Assembly (NCBI RefSeq): GCF_003382275.1 | Contig: NZ_QTJX01000005.1 | Location: 1-64,000, forward strand | DNA from: Flagellimonas nanhaiensis | GTDB lineage: Bacteria > Bacteroidota > Bacteroidia > Flavobacteriales > Flavobacteriaceae | DNA: 64,000 bases | Direction of reading: 5' to 3' | Shown here: positions 32,538 to 40,528 of the stretch, piece after piece | Position numbering within the stretch: position 1 is the first letter of the stretch | Layout of the letters: the number at the start of each line of letters is the position of its first letter | Notes under the pieces: generated by a model | Databases searched by the model: none | What the model was told of the DNA's origin: nothing | What the model saw: only the letters and a program-made list of their open reading frames with translations | Program-made: the position numbers and the translations under genes

Positions 32538-32547
32538 CATAGATCAT
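32534..32547 (+). promoter_or_regulatory. FNR-like box G
   Basis: TTGACATAGATCAT, starting inside the last codons of the coiled-coil gene. A partial -7 TATATTGA lies at 32569-32576, one base nearer than in the other promoters. ATG of hsp20 at 32614. Confidence 0.55.
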
Positions 32548-32613
32548 TTTAGGCCCAAGGCCTGATTTTATATTGAAATAGAACATAATTCATTAATCTA
32601 AAAACCTGTTATT

Positions 32614-33054
32614 ATGTCACTTGTTAAACTAAAGGGAAAACGATTCCCATGGAACGAAAGCCTGATTGATTTCTTCAACAGGGACACTTTCATTGATGAC
32701 GATTTTTTCAACTTGGAGAAATCCCTTCCATCCATGAACGTGAAAGAACATGATGGTGATTTTGAAATTGAGATTGCAGCCCCCGGCTTTGAAAAAAAGG
32801 ATTTTGAAATTACCATGAAGGATGACGTCTTGGAGGTTTCTGCCAAAAAAAGTAAGGAAGAAACCGAAAAAGATGAAGAGTATACCCGAAGGGAATTTAA
32901 TTACAATGCGTTTACAAGAACCATGCAATTGCCCAATTCGGTAGATCAAACAAAGGATGTAAAGGCAACCTATGAGAACGGGATTTTAAGTCTCAATCTT
33001 CTTAAGAAAGATGGAGCAATGGAAAACCCAAAAAAGATAATCGAGGTTGTTTGA
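32614..33054 (+). CDS. Small heat-shock protein (Hsp20/alpha-crystallin)
   Basis: 146 aa ATP-independent holdase that keeps unfolding proteins soluble. The N-terminal arm (1-40) is followed by the alpha-crystallin domain (about 42-138): MNVKEHDGDFEIEIAAPGF, then DDVLEVSAKK, then the family signature ATYENGILSLNLLKK (A-x-x-x-G-x-L). The C-terminal tail PKKIIEVV includes the I-x-V-like anchor. Preceded by FNR-like box G, so it is predicted to be induced with the usp genes. A strong hairpin follows 10 bp after its stop. Confidence 0.92.
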   Translation: MSLVKLKGKRFPWNESLIDFFNRDTFIDDDFFNLEKSLPSMNVKEHDGDFEIEIAAPGFEKKDFEITMKDDVLEVSAKKSKEETEKDEEYTRREFNYNAFTRTMQLPNSVDQTKDVKATYENGILSLNLLKKDGAMENPKKIIEVV

Positions 33055-33064
33055 TGTGGAACAC

Positions 33065-33089
33065 GCGGCAAATGGATTCCATTTGCCGC
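33065..33089 (+). promoter_or_regulatory. Perfect intra-operon hairpin after hsp20
   Basis: GCGGCAAATGG pairs perfectly with CCATTTGCCGC around ATT (11-bp arms, GC-rich at the base). No T-run follows, so it is not a standard terminator. It lies between the hsp20 stop and the next ATG at 33105, and could stabilise the hsp20 3' end or lower expression of the downstream gene. Confidence 0.65.
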
Positions 33090-33104
33090 TACAATATTGA
33101 AAAT

Positions 33105-33548
33105 ATGAAATCAAAAACCCAAAATAAATCATACAGAGAATGGTTCAGTGCAGACGAACTTCACGTAGAATCGAAAAAATGGAATTCTGAACTGGAATTT
33201 GCTAAGGATGAGCAAAAATTCTTGAACAATATGGTCAAGGATTACACCCTGGATATTATTGATGCAAACATGTTCAATACCATAAAACCAGTGGTTGAGA
33301 TGCTGGACACTTTGGAAAAAGATTTACAAAAACTCTTCAAAAGGGTTCGATTACATGAAAATCAGTTGCAGATCATGGTGGATGATGTGGATCAAAAAAG
33401 AATGGAGAATGCCTATTTGGATACCCATGCCGATCTAAAAGAAGAAGTGGAAGAATACTTTGAACAGTATCGAGATACGAAAACCAAAATGTTCAACATT
33501 GTATCCAAAGTAATCAAAAAGAAAAAACAAAAAAGACTGCTCAACTAA
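33105..33548 (+). CDS. Coiled-coil hypothetical protein, paralogue of 32133-32537
   Basis: 147 aa from the ATG at 33105 (MKSKTQNKSYREW); a longer reading from 33051 would run through the hairpin at 33065-33089 and is not favoured. Same layout as its paralogue: ESKKWNSELEFAKDEQKFLN, a middle helix, then LEKDLQKLFKRVRLHENQL and AYLDTHADLKEEVEEYFEQY, with a basic tail KKKKQKRLLN. Unknown function. Co-transcribed with hsp20, 50 bp downstream of its stop. Confidence 0.6.
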   Translation: MKSKTQNKSYREWFSADELHVESKKWNSELEFAKDEQKFLNNMVKDYTLDIIDANMFNTIKPVVEMLDTLEKDLQKLFKRVRLHENQLQIMVDDVDQKRMENAYLDTHADLKEEVEEYFEQYRDTKTKMFNIVSKVIKKKKQKRLLN

Positions 33549-33609
33549 GCAGTTCTGATGTGGCTGAAAGGTCATTTGCAAATCACCCTAATAAACCCAC
33601 GAAAGAAAA

Positions 33610-34617
33610 ATGAAAGTACTTGTTTATAGCGCCAAGGATTTTGAAATTGAAAACATCAAAGCTGTAAATGCGGATAGGCATAAGATTAGATTTGAAGCCC
33701 GTGCCTTAGACTCTACGACAGCTGTTATGGCGGCAGGCTACGATGCTATTTCCATTTTCTCAAGTGATGAAGCCTCTTTGGTGGTTCTTGAAATTTTGAA
33801 GGAGATGGGGGTCAAGTACGTTACCTTAAGATCTACTGGATATAACAACATTAGTGTTAAGTCTGCAAAGCGTTTGGGTATAAAAGTGGCCTATGCTCCC
33901 GAGTATTCCCCACATGCCATTGCTGAACATGCCATTTGTCTTTTATTGGCTCTCAATCGCAATCTAATTCGGGCCAATGACCAAGTACACAACTATAATT
34001 TTATGGTCAAGGATCTTATTGGTTTTGATCTTGAGGGCAAAACGGTTGGGGTTTTTGGTACGGGACGAATTGGTTCCATTATGGTGAAGATATTACATGC
34101 ATTTGGCTGCAAGGTCTTAGGGACAGATTTGAAGAAGAATCATTTTTTGGAAAATCAATATGATTTGGAGTATGTAGAACTTGAGGAGCTTTGCAAACAG
34201 TGTGATATTGTGAGCATAAATGTGCCATTGACCTATGATACGCACCATATTTTTGACTCAAAATTGTTGGGGTCCATGAAAAAGGGAGCCCTGTTGATCA
34301 ATACGGCAAGAGGAGCGATTGTAAAAACCAAGGACCTACTGGAAGTATTAAAAGATGGCCGATTGGCGGGCTACGCCACGGATGTGTACGAGAACGAAAA
34401 AGGCATATTTTTTAAAGATAACAGTGCTAGGGGCATCAAAGATGAGCAGCTGAAAGAACTCATTGCCATGACCAATGTGTTGTTGACTCCACACCAAGCT
34501 TTTGCTACTCGAGAAGCGCTTCAGCGAATTGCGGAAACAACACTCTACAATATTGATTGTTGGGAAGAGGACAGAACCTGTAAAAATGAATTGGGATTTG
34601 TAAACCCAGTGTCATAA
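33610..34617 (+). CDS. ldhA: D-lactate dehydrogenase-type 2-hydroxyacid dehydrogenase
   Basis: 335 aa NAD-dependent enzyme, probably reducing pyruvate to D-lactate. The N-terminal catalytic segment MKVLVYSAKDFE and RSTGYNNI precede the Rossmann fold with GVFGTGRIGSI (G-x-G-x-x-G, about 144). Active-site residues: Arg in NTARGAIV, Glu/Asp in the ATDVYENE helix and His in LTPHQAF. The layout is that of E. coli LdhA. As a fermentative redox outlet it fits an oxygen-limitation island, but no full FNR-like box was seen in its 61-bp upstream region (only half-sites), so it may be read through from hsp20. Its stop overlaps the convergent cls stop by 6 bp. Confidence 0.82.
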   Translation: MKVLVYSAKDFEIENIKAVNADRHKIRFEARALDSTTAVMAAGYDAISIFSSDEASLVVLEILKEMGVKYVTLRSTGYNNISVKSAKRLGIKVAYAPEYSPHAIAEHAICLLLALNRNLIRANDQVHNYNFMVKDLIGFDLEGKTVGVFGTGRIGSIMVKILHAFGCKVLGTDLKKNHFLENQYDLEYVELEELCKQCDIVSINVPLTYDTHHIFDSKLLGSMKKGALLINTARGAIVKTKDLLEVLKDGRLAGYATDVYENEKGIFFKDNSARGIKDEQLKELIAMTNVLLTPHQAFATREALQRIAETTLYNIDCWEEDRTCKNELGFVNPVS

Positions 34618-36045
34618 CAAGGGACTCATAAGTTTGGCACTACCTTCAATAAGTTTATTTACCCATGGCCGATTGCTAAAAGTGAGATGGTCCGTTAGTT
34701 TTTTTGACTTGGAGCAATCCATTAAAAAATCAGCCTTTAATTCTTTGCAAAGCAAAGGACTGTACAATATGGCATTGGCCTCATAATTTTGCTGCAGACT
34801 TCGATTATCAAGATTTGCCGTGCCCACGCTGGCAATGGTGTCATCAGAGATCATGACCTTGCTGTGTAGAATTCCATCAGGGTAAAGATAGATTTTGATT
34901 CCAGCTTTAAGATAGGAATCAAAATAGGCTCTAACACACCAATCCACCAATTTCATATCCGTACTTGAAGACATCAGCAGACGCACATCCACACCACTCA
35001 GGGCCGCTGTCTCTAAACTTTGGAGTATGGCATGGTTGGGAATGATATAGGGATTGGTTATGTAAAGATATTTTTTGGCCCCATTGATGATTGAAAAATA
35101 AACCTGTTCCATAATGGGGAAATCGTCATCTGGACTACTGGGCACTATTTGCATTGAAGTTGATTCCTCTGGGGTTTTTACAACGTTAAAGGAGGTAAAG
35201 TCCACTTTCTTTTTGCTAGCAAGAAACCAGTCCGAAATAAATACCCTATTGAGGTAAGAAACTGCTTCACCTTCAATTTTTAAATGGGTATCGTGCCATT
35301 TTCCCACAGAAGGGTCTCCTTTTAAATATTTGTCGGAAATGTTGATGCCTCCGGTGAAACCTATTTTGTTGTCCACTACAATTATTTTCCTATGGTTTCT
35401 ATAATTCAAGGAAGACAAAAAACGTCCAAACCTGAAGGGGAGAAACTGCACTACCTCAACCCCTATTTTTTGAAGTTTACGTAGATACCTTTTGCTCAAT
35501 GAATAGCTGCCAATACCATCATACAAAAGCCTGACCTGTACATTTTCTTTTACTTTCCTCTCAAATATTTCCAACAACTTCTGGGCTAGAAGGCCGTCCT
35601 CAAAGATGTAGTACTGCAGATGTATGTGTTCTTTGGCGTCTTCCAAAGCTTTGAAAATACTCTCAAAAGTATTCTTGCCATCTTTTAGGAGGGTAATCTC
35701 GTTGTGATTTGTCACCGGACATTTGGAGGTGCCTTGGATCAGTTCCACAGTTTTGGTATGATTTTCTAGAACTGGGAGGTCTTTTTGTTTGAAGTCATAG
35801 GGCAAATCTTCAAAAAAGTCATTTTGTAAAGGAAAAAGCTTGTTTTTCCTTCGATTTCTACCCAACATCAAATACAGTAAAAAACCACCAACAGGAATGG
35901 TGAAAATTGCCAATAACCACCCCAAAGTCTTACTTGGGCGTACACCATTGAGCAACAAACTGATGACCATGCTCAGTGCAATGATGATATAAACGACTAT
36001 AACTGTAATGAGCAGCATCACTATTGATAATGAGGTCAATAACAA
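34612..36045 (-). CDS. cls: Cardiolipin synthase
   Basis: 477 aa membrane enzyme joining phosphatidylglycerols to cardiolipin. Two N-terminal membrane helices (VMLLITVIVVYIIIALSMVI; TLGWLLAIFTIPVGGFLLYL), then two phospholipase-D domains with catalytic motifs NHRKIIVVDNKIGFTGG (about 222) and LHSKVMISDDTIASVGTANLD (about 403, HxK-x4-D-x6-G). Length and order are standard for ClsA/YwnE types. Monocistronic, converging with the lactate dehydrogenase. Confidence 0.93.
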   Translation of the reverse strand: MLLTSLSIVMLLITVIVVYIIIALSMVISLLLNGVRPSKTLGWLLAIFTIPVGGFLLYLMLGRNRRKNKLFPLQNDFFEDLPYDFKQKDLPVLENHTKTVELIQGTSKCPVTNHNEITLLKDGKNTFESIFKALEDAKEHIHLQYYIFEDGLLAQKLLEIFERKVKENVQVRLLYDGIGSYSLSKRYLRKLQKIGVEVVQFLPFRFGRFLSSLNYRNHRKIIVVDNKIGFTGGINISDKYLKGDPSVGKWHDTHLKIEGEAVSYLNRVFISDWFLASKKKVDFTSFNVVKTPEESTSMQIVPSSPDDDFPIMEQVYFSIINGAKKYLYITNPYIIPNHAILQSLETAALSGVDVRLLMSSSTDMKLVDWCVRAYFDSYLKAGIKIYLYPDGILHSKVMISDDTIASVGTANLDNRSLQQNYEANAILYSPLLCKELKADFLMDCSKSKKLTDHLTFSNRPWVNKLIEGSAKLMSPLL

Positions 36046-36108
36046 ATATAGACCTACTTTATTATTGGTAATATGATGTGGCTCACCAACCCTTCAAATG
36101 GGTTTTTG

Positions 36109-36138
36109 TTTTTTTGATTTGAAAGGAAATCAAAAAAA
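36109..36138. repeat. AT-rich inverted repeat before the YHS gene
   Basis: TTTTTTTGATTT at 36109-36120 pairs with AAATCAAAAAAA at 36127-36138 around GAAAGG. It lies in the divergent region between cls and the YHS gene. It could be a protein-binding site or a weak bidirectional signal; the low GC makes it a poor terminator. Confidence 0.4.
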
Positions 36139-36191
36139 TAATGACTTAAGGGCTAAATGGTTAGGGAGAATACCGAAAATATAGTGATCAG

Positions 36192-36638
36192 ATGAGAAAT
36201 GTATTATTTGCAGTGTTGATGTTGTTTGGTGGTGTTCTTTCGGCCCAAACCATTGATTACAATACAAAGAAAGGATATGCTGCGAACGGCTATGATGTAG
36301 TCTCATACTTTGATAATGAACCGAGGGAGGGACAAGAAGAGTTTCGTTCCGTATTTGATGGAGTCCAATACAAGTTTAGCAACCAAGATAATTTGGACAA
36401 GTTTGAAGCTTCACCCAAAAACTATATCCCTCAATATGGTGGATATTGTGCCTACGCTATGGGAGTTTCAGGAAAAAAAGTAAGCATCAATGCTAGCACT
36501 TTTGAAATACGAGATGGCAAACTGTACCTTTTCTACAACAAGGGAAAAAACAACACCTTGGCACTATGGCTCCAGGAATCCCCTGAAAAACTGAAGGCTC
36601 AAGCGGATAAAAATTGGGAAAAAGCAATGCAACGGTAA
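36192..36638 (+). CDS. Exported YHS-domain protein
   Basis: 148 aa with a signal peptide (MRNVLFAVLMLFGGVLSA, then QTIDYN). The YHS-type core follows: GYAANGYDVVSYFDNEPREG, FRSVFDGVQYKFSNQDNLDK and NYIPQYGGYCAYAMGVSGKK. YHS domains are suspected metal-binding modules, and this Bacteroidota type is exported and often annotated only by domain. Single gene between cls and the LysE-type gene; no box of the usp type upstream (only a TGAC half-site). Confidence 0.82.
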   Translation: MRNVLFAVLMLFGGVLSAQTIDYNTKKGYAANGYDVVSYFDNEPREGQEEFRSVFDGVQYKFSNQDNLDKFEASPKNYIPQYGGYCAYAMGVSGKKVSINASTFEIRDGKLYLFYNKGKNNTLALWLQESPEKLKAQADKNWEKAMQR

Positions 36639-36738
36639 CCTATCTCGTAACTCGTAGTCCAATAGGAAAAGATAAATTTGTTATTAATAAAAACAGGCAC
36701 TTCATGTGCTCAAAAAAGGGTTCAGCCTAGTAGTTGAT

Positions 36739-37392
36739 ATGACAAAACTTTCAAAAGTATGTTTCTCAGGTCTTCTCATCAGTTTTTTGGGCGCTTTGCC
36801 TTTTGGAACATTGAACCTGACAGCTTTTGACATTGCCGCATCGAGGGGATTGTTTTCTGCCGTTTGGTTTGCGTTGGCGGTGGTTTTGGTTGAACTTGTT
36901 GTAGTTCGATTGACCCTTTTTGGCAACGAAAGGCTGAATCTAAGTGGAAAGTTGTTGTACTACCTTGTTCCATTTGGAATAGTGCTGCTGCTCTACTTGG
37001 CAATATCCAATTTTATAAATATGGCCCATGTTTCAGAATTTGATTCCAAAATGGACCTATTGCCGCAATTTAGCTCAACCTTTGTTCTTGGTATTTTATT
37101 GAGTGCCTTGAACCCATTACAGATTCCTTTTTGGATGACATGGAACAAAGTTTTGGATAGTAAAGGAATTCTGGAAACTTCTAAAACCTCCTATGTGTTT
37201 TATCTAATCGGAATAGGAATTGGGACACTGTTTGGACTGGGTGTTTTTATCCTGGCCGGCAAATATATATTTACGAAGTACGCCAAATATAACATGGTCA
37301 CCAATCTGTTGATGGGGTTGCTTTACCTTGGATTTTCTTTCTATCTTATGTTCTTAATGCTCAAGAAAAAACTAAACTATAAAACATCTTAA
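36739..37392 (+). CDS. LysE/RhtB-like membrane exporter
   Basis: 217 aa from the ATG at 36739 (MTKLSKVCFSGLLISFLGAL); a GTG at 36706 adds eleven residues. Six hydrophobic segments are visible, including YLVPFGIVLLLYLAISNF and YVFYLIGIGIGTLFGLGVFI. FLGALPFGTLNL and LNPLQIPFW are the paired Pro-containing motifs of the LysE fold, in which each half has a reentrant turn. Probably exports an amino acid or small metabolite. Followed after 5 bp by the DinB-type gene, forming an operon with two further genes. Confidence 0.75.
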   Translation: MTKLSKVCFSGLLISFLGALPFGTLNLTAFDIAASRGLFSAVWFALAVVLVELVVVRLTLFGNERLNLSGKLLYYLVPFGIVLLLYLAISNFINMAHVSEFDSKMDLLPQFSSTFVLGILLSALNPLQIPFWMTWNKVLDSKGILETSKTSYVFYLIGIGIGTLFGLGVFILAGKYIFTKYAKYNMVTNLLMGLLYLGFSFYLMFLMLKKKLNYKTS

Positions 37393-37397
37393 ATACT

Positions 37398-37883
37398 ATG
37401 TTCAAATCTTCCATAGATACCCTGGAGCAGTTCAAGGAAATTCTGCTTGATCTTCCGAAAGAAAGCTATGCTTCGCCATGCAAAATACTTTCAGATGCAT
37501 CTATTGGACAGCATACCCGCCATATAATAGAGCTGTATCTATGTTTGATTGATGGTTATGATAAGGCTGATGTTTCCTATGATAGGCGCAACAGGGATAA
37601 AAGAATAGAACAAGAATTACCGTTTGCCATTGAACGTTTAAATTATATCCAAAAACATCTGGAACGACCTAATAAGGTCCTCAAGGTTACATACGGATTG
37701 GGAGACTCCGAGACTTGTTTAGAGTCTAATTTTTATAGAGAGGTCATGTACAATTTGGAGCATACCATCCATCACCATGCCCTTATAAAAGTTGGAATCC
37801 AGCATTTTACATCTCTTCACCTACCAGAATCTTTTGGAGTGGCCCCTTCCACTCTTCAATATCGACAAGCATGTGCACAGTAA
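37398..37883 (+). CDS. DinB/YfiT-family four-helix protein
   Basis: 161 aa. The metal-binding His triad of the DinB fold is visible: SIGQHTRHIIEL (about 35-46) and YNLEHTIHHHALIK (about 117-130). DinB-family proteins include bacillithiol S-transferases (BstA) and other thiol-dependent enzymes. A bacillithiol-disulfide reductase (ypdA) is encoded 3 kb away, so a thiol-transferase role is reasonable but unproved. Overlaps the next gene by 13 bp. Confidence 0.75.
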   Translation: MFKSSIDTLEQFKEILLDLPKESYASPCKILSDASIGQHTRHIIELYLCLIDGYDKADVSYDRRNRDKRIEQELPFAIERLNYIQKHLERPNKVLKVTYGLGDSETCLESNFYREVMYNLEHTIHHHALIKVGIQHFTSLHLPESFGVAPSTLQYRQACAQ

Positions 37884-38584
37884 GTTTTATTTCCAGCGGT
37901 GATAAATATTTCATTACCTCAAATAGGGATGAACATATTTCCCGTCCCTTAGCTTTTGAGCCTAAAGAGGAGGTGATCAATTCCACCAAGGTTCTCTTTC
38001 CGAAAGACCCTTTGGCCGGGGGCACATGGTTTGCAGTTAATGAAAATGGTGTGGTGACAGTTTTATTGAATGGAGCCTTTGTTCGTCATACTAGACAAAA
38101 AAGTTACTCGAAGAGTAGGGGGCTTGTTCTTTTGGATATAGTAAGTGCTTCAGACCCGGTTTCTATGTTACAGGAAATGGAACTGTACAATATTGAGCCT
38201 TTTACCCTGGTTCTTTTTGATGCCCAATTATTGGAGTTTAGATGGGATGGCAATCAAAAATATTTTAAACATTTGGACAAGACAAAGGGTTACATTTGGT
38301 CCTCCGTGACTTTGTATGAAGACCCCGTAATCACTGAAAGAGCCTCTTTGTTTGATGAATTCTTGAGATCCAACTCCAATATAGAGGCTTCCCATGTGGT
38401 GGATTTTCATTCCAACAATCATGAGGATTACGAAAATGGATTCATTATCGATAGAAAAACCGGATTACGGACCTTTAGTGTTACGCAGGCGGTTTTAGGG
38501 GAAAAAGATATCAAAATGCGACATCTGGACCTGCTGAACAACACGGAATACGAAAAGCTGTTTAATCCCCTTACTTTGACCTAA
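37871..38584 (+). CDS. NRDE/TANGO2-family protein
   Basis: 237 aa starting MCTVSFISSGDKYFITSNRDEHISRP in which Cys2 and the N-R-D-E motif define the family, an N-terminal-nucleophile-like fold found from bacteria to human TANGO2. GGTWFAVNENGVVTVLLNG is the second conserved block. Its biochemical activity is not settled; heme handling and hydrolase roles have been suggested for relatives. Translationally coupled to DinB (13-bp overlap) and to the ATP-grasp gene (stop TAA immediately followed by ATG). Confidence 0.82.
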   Translation: MCTVSFISSGDKYFITSNRDEHISRPLAFEPKEEVINSTKVLFPKDPLAGGTWFAVNENGVVTVLLNGAFVRHTRQKSYSKSRGLVLLDIVSASDPVSMLQEMELYNIEPFTLVLFDAQLLEFRWDGNQKYFKHLDKTKGYIWSSVTLYEDPVITERASLFDEFLRSNSNIEASHVVDFHSNNHEDYENGFIIDRKTGLRTFSVTQAVLGEKDIKMRHLDLLNNTEYEKLFNPLTLT

Positions 38585-39628
38585 ATGAACCGTTGGAGAC
38601 TTAAATGGCATAAGCTTACACACTGGGAATACTGGCCCTTATGGGCTATTTATTATCCTTTGTTTCCAGTATGGCTGTACTATTCAATAAAAGCGCGTTC
38701 TTTTTTCTTTTTCAATGCTGCAAATCCTTCTATGAAGAATGGTGGAATGGCCATGGAATCAAAAATGGAAATATATAAGATGATTCCCCAACAGTTTATC
38801 CCTAAAACTATTTGGGTATCAAAAAATGACATTCCCGAAGAGGTTTTGGAAAATGTATTGGCTGCGGGCATTGGTTTTCCATTTATTGCCAAGCCAGATA
38901 TTGGTATGAAAGCGTTTGGCGTGGAAAAAATCCACAGCAAGGATGCGTTTAGGGAGTATATGTTGAAGACCCCTTCGGATTTTTTGGTACAGGAACTGAT
39001 ACCATTTACCAAGGAAGTAGGTATTTTTTATGTACGGAAACCTGATGAGGAACATGGAAAGATAACAGGAATTGTTTCCAAACAATTTTTATCAGTAATA
39101 GGTGATGGACAAAGCTCCATTTTGGAATTGATCAAAAAGAATCCACGTAGCCATCTGCAGTTGGAAGCTTTAAAGAAGAAATTTGGATCTGACCTCAAAA
39201 GAGTTCTGGAAGAAGGAGAGGAGTTCATTTTGGTGCCTTTTGGGAGTCATACCCGAGGAGCGAAATTTGTGGATATCACTCATAAATTGAACAAGAATCT
39301 TTCGGGTACAATTGACAGTATATGTTCCAAAATGGAAGGATTTCATTATGGTCGTTTAGATGTGCTCTACAATACTCTAGAGGAGCTTTCAGAAGGTAAA
39401 AACTTCAGTGTGATTGAAATCAATGGTGCAGGAGGGGAGGCCACCCACATTTATGACCCTGAACACTCCCTGCTTTTTGCTTGGAAAGAAATCACACGAC
39501 ATTGGGGAATGCTCAATGAAATAAGCATACTAAATCATAAAAAAGGGCATTCTTACCTTAGTTTTAGAGATGGAAGGACTATGCTTAAAGAAAATGGAGC
39601 CCTAGAGGCTCAACTCAAAATGATTTAG
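38585..39628 (+). CDS. ATP-grasp ligase-like protein (D-Ala-D-Ala ligase-like)
   Basis: 347 aa. The N terminus (1-35) is Trp-rich and hydrophobic (HWEYWPLWAIYYPLFPVWLY), suggesting contact with the membrane. The ATP-grasp core follows: FIAKPDIGMKAFGVEKI (lysine for ATP), DFLVQELIPF, and the metal-binding VIEINGAGGEATHI. KGR-type substrate residues are not evident. The enzyme probably makes an amide or ester bond using an acyl-phosphate, but the substrates are unknown. The tight LysE-DinB-NRDE-ATP-grasp order suggests a small biosynthetic unit with its own exporter. Confidence 0.7.
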   Translation: MNRWRLKWHKLTHWEYWPLWAIYYPLFPVWLYYSIKARSFFFFNAANPSMKNGGMAMESKMEIYKMIPQQFIPKTIWVSKNDIPEEVLENVLAAGIGFPFIAKPDIGMKAFGVEKIHSKDAFREYMLKTPSDFLVQELIPFTKEVGIFYVRKPDEEHGKITGIVSKQFLSVIGDGQSSILELIKKNPRSHLQLEALKKKFGSDLKRVLEEGEEFILVPFGSHTRGAKFVDITHKLNKNLSGTIDSICSKMEGFHYGRLDVLYNTLEELSEGKNFSVIEINGAGGEATHIYDPEHSLLFAWKEITRHWGMLNEISILNHKKGHSYLSFRDGRTMLKENGALEAQLKMI

Positions 39629-39719
39629 AGGAAAATCAAATTCTAAGGATTGAATAAGATTTGTTGGCTTAACTGACATGAACAGCTAGAGTTTGATCTA
39701 AAGGTCTACTGGCCTGGAA

Positions 39720-40520
39720 TTATGATTGATATCCTTTCAGTGCTTCTCTAAAAAATTGCAATACGGTAGTTTCATCGGTTTTCGAAGCCGGCATAACCGC
39801 TCCCTTGAATCCATTGTTGACCCATTTGCCATGGGAAAGGGCAGGAAAGGCCCAGGTGTTCAAGTTATCGTGCCCTCTATAACCGCTAATGTAAAAGTAA
39901 AGGTCGTCTATCATGTTATCTGGAATGGCCATTCCCAGACCAACGGATTTTCCAGAACCATCGTGCAAATGAGCGAAAGCTCCAGTATCAAAATGGTGGG
40001 GCCATATCCTAATTTCTGATTCCAGCTGCTCTTCTTTTAAAAATTGCGAAATCACGTTTTGGGCCAATGTTCGTAAACGAATCAACTCTTCTACCTCTTC
40101 TTTACTTGATAACTTGAATTCTTCTCCATCATCTAAAGAGTAGGGCAACTGGTAATGAAGATTGTACTCATAGGTTTTGTTAAGACCTGATTTTTTAGTC
40201 ATCTCAGCGAGCCATTCTATAAGTTGTTGATGGGTTTTTCCATTTAAGGAAATGGATTCAGACTGAGAGGCTATCCAGTCCAGGGAAAAGGTTTTATAAT
40301 TTAGGCCAAGTTGGGTTTTTGATCCATCGAAAGCCCGAGTCAACAAACTTTTTGTTTCAATGGAAAACTCTAAATTGGTATGACTGTCATCCGCTTTGTG
40401 TTCTAAAAAACTCTTTCCGGCAGCGGCCAGGTATTGGGAAGCCAGATGCAATTGTTTGATCATTTTCATAGTATCCTGGTTTAGAGTCACTTGAAAATAC
40501 GAAATTTTAACGGCTTCCAA
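39720..40520 (-). CDS. Hypothetical cytoplasmic protein
   Basis: 266 aa (or 249 aa from an inner ATG at 40469, MKMIKQLHLASQYLAAAGK). No membrane segment. Conserved-looking features are IRIWPHHFDTGAFAHL, GLGMAIPDN and FYISGYRG; the W-P-H-H-F-D segment resembles one in DUF5996-type proteins, but the rest does not clearly match. Lies 8 bp from the end of ypdA on the same strand and is probably co-transcribed with ypdA and rpe. Function unknown. Confidence 0.6.
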   Translation of the reverse strand: MEAVKISYFQVTLNQDTMKMIKQLHLASQYLAAAGKSFLEHKADDSHTNLEFSIETKSLLTRAFDGSKTQLGLNYKTFSLDWIASQSESISLNGKTHQQLIEWLAEMTKKSGLNKTYEYNLHYQLPYSLDDGEEFKLSSKEEVEELIRLRTLAQNVISQFLKEEQLESEIRIWPHHFDTGAFAHLHDGSGKSVGLGMAIPDNMIDDLYFYISGYRGHDNLNTWAFPALSHGKWVNNGFKGAVMPASKTDETTVLQFFREALKGYQS

Positions 40521-40528
40521 GAATCCTT

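Noticed and set aside
33561..33590. FNR-like control of the lactate dehydrogenase gene
   Set aside because: Only half-sites (AGGTCA, AATCAC) occur; none has the partner half at the right spacing and no TAnnTTTG follows.
36024..36039. TTGATAATGAGGTCAA at the start of cls as another FNR-like box
   Set aside because: The half-sites are separated by six bases, not four, and the site lies within the first codons of cls.
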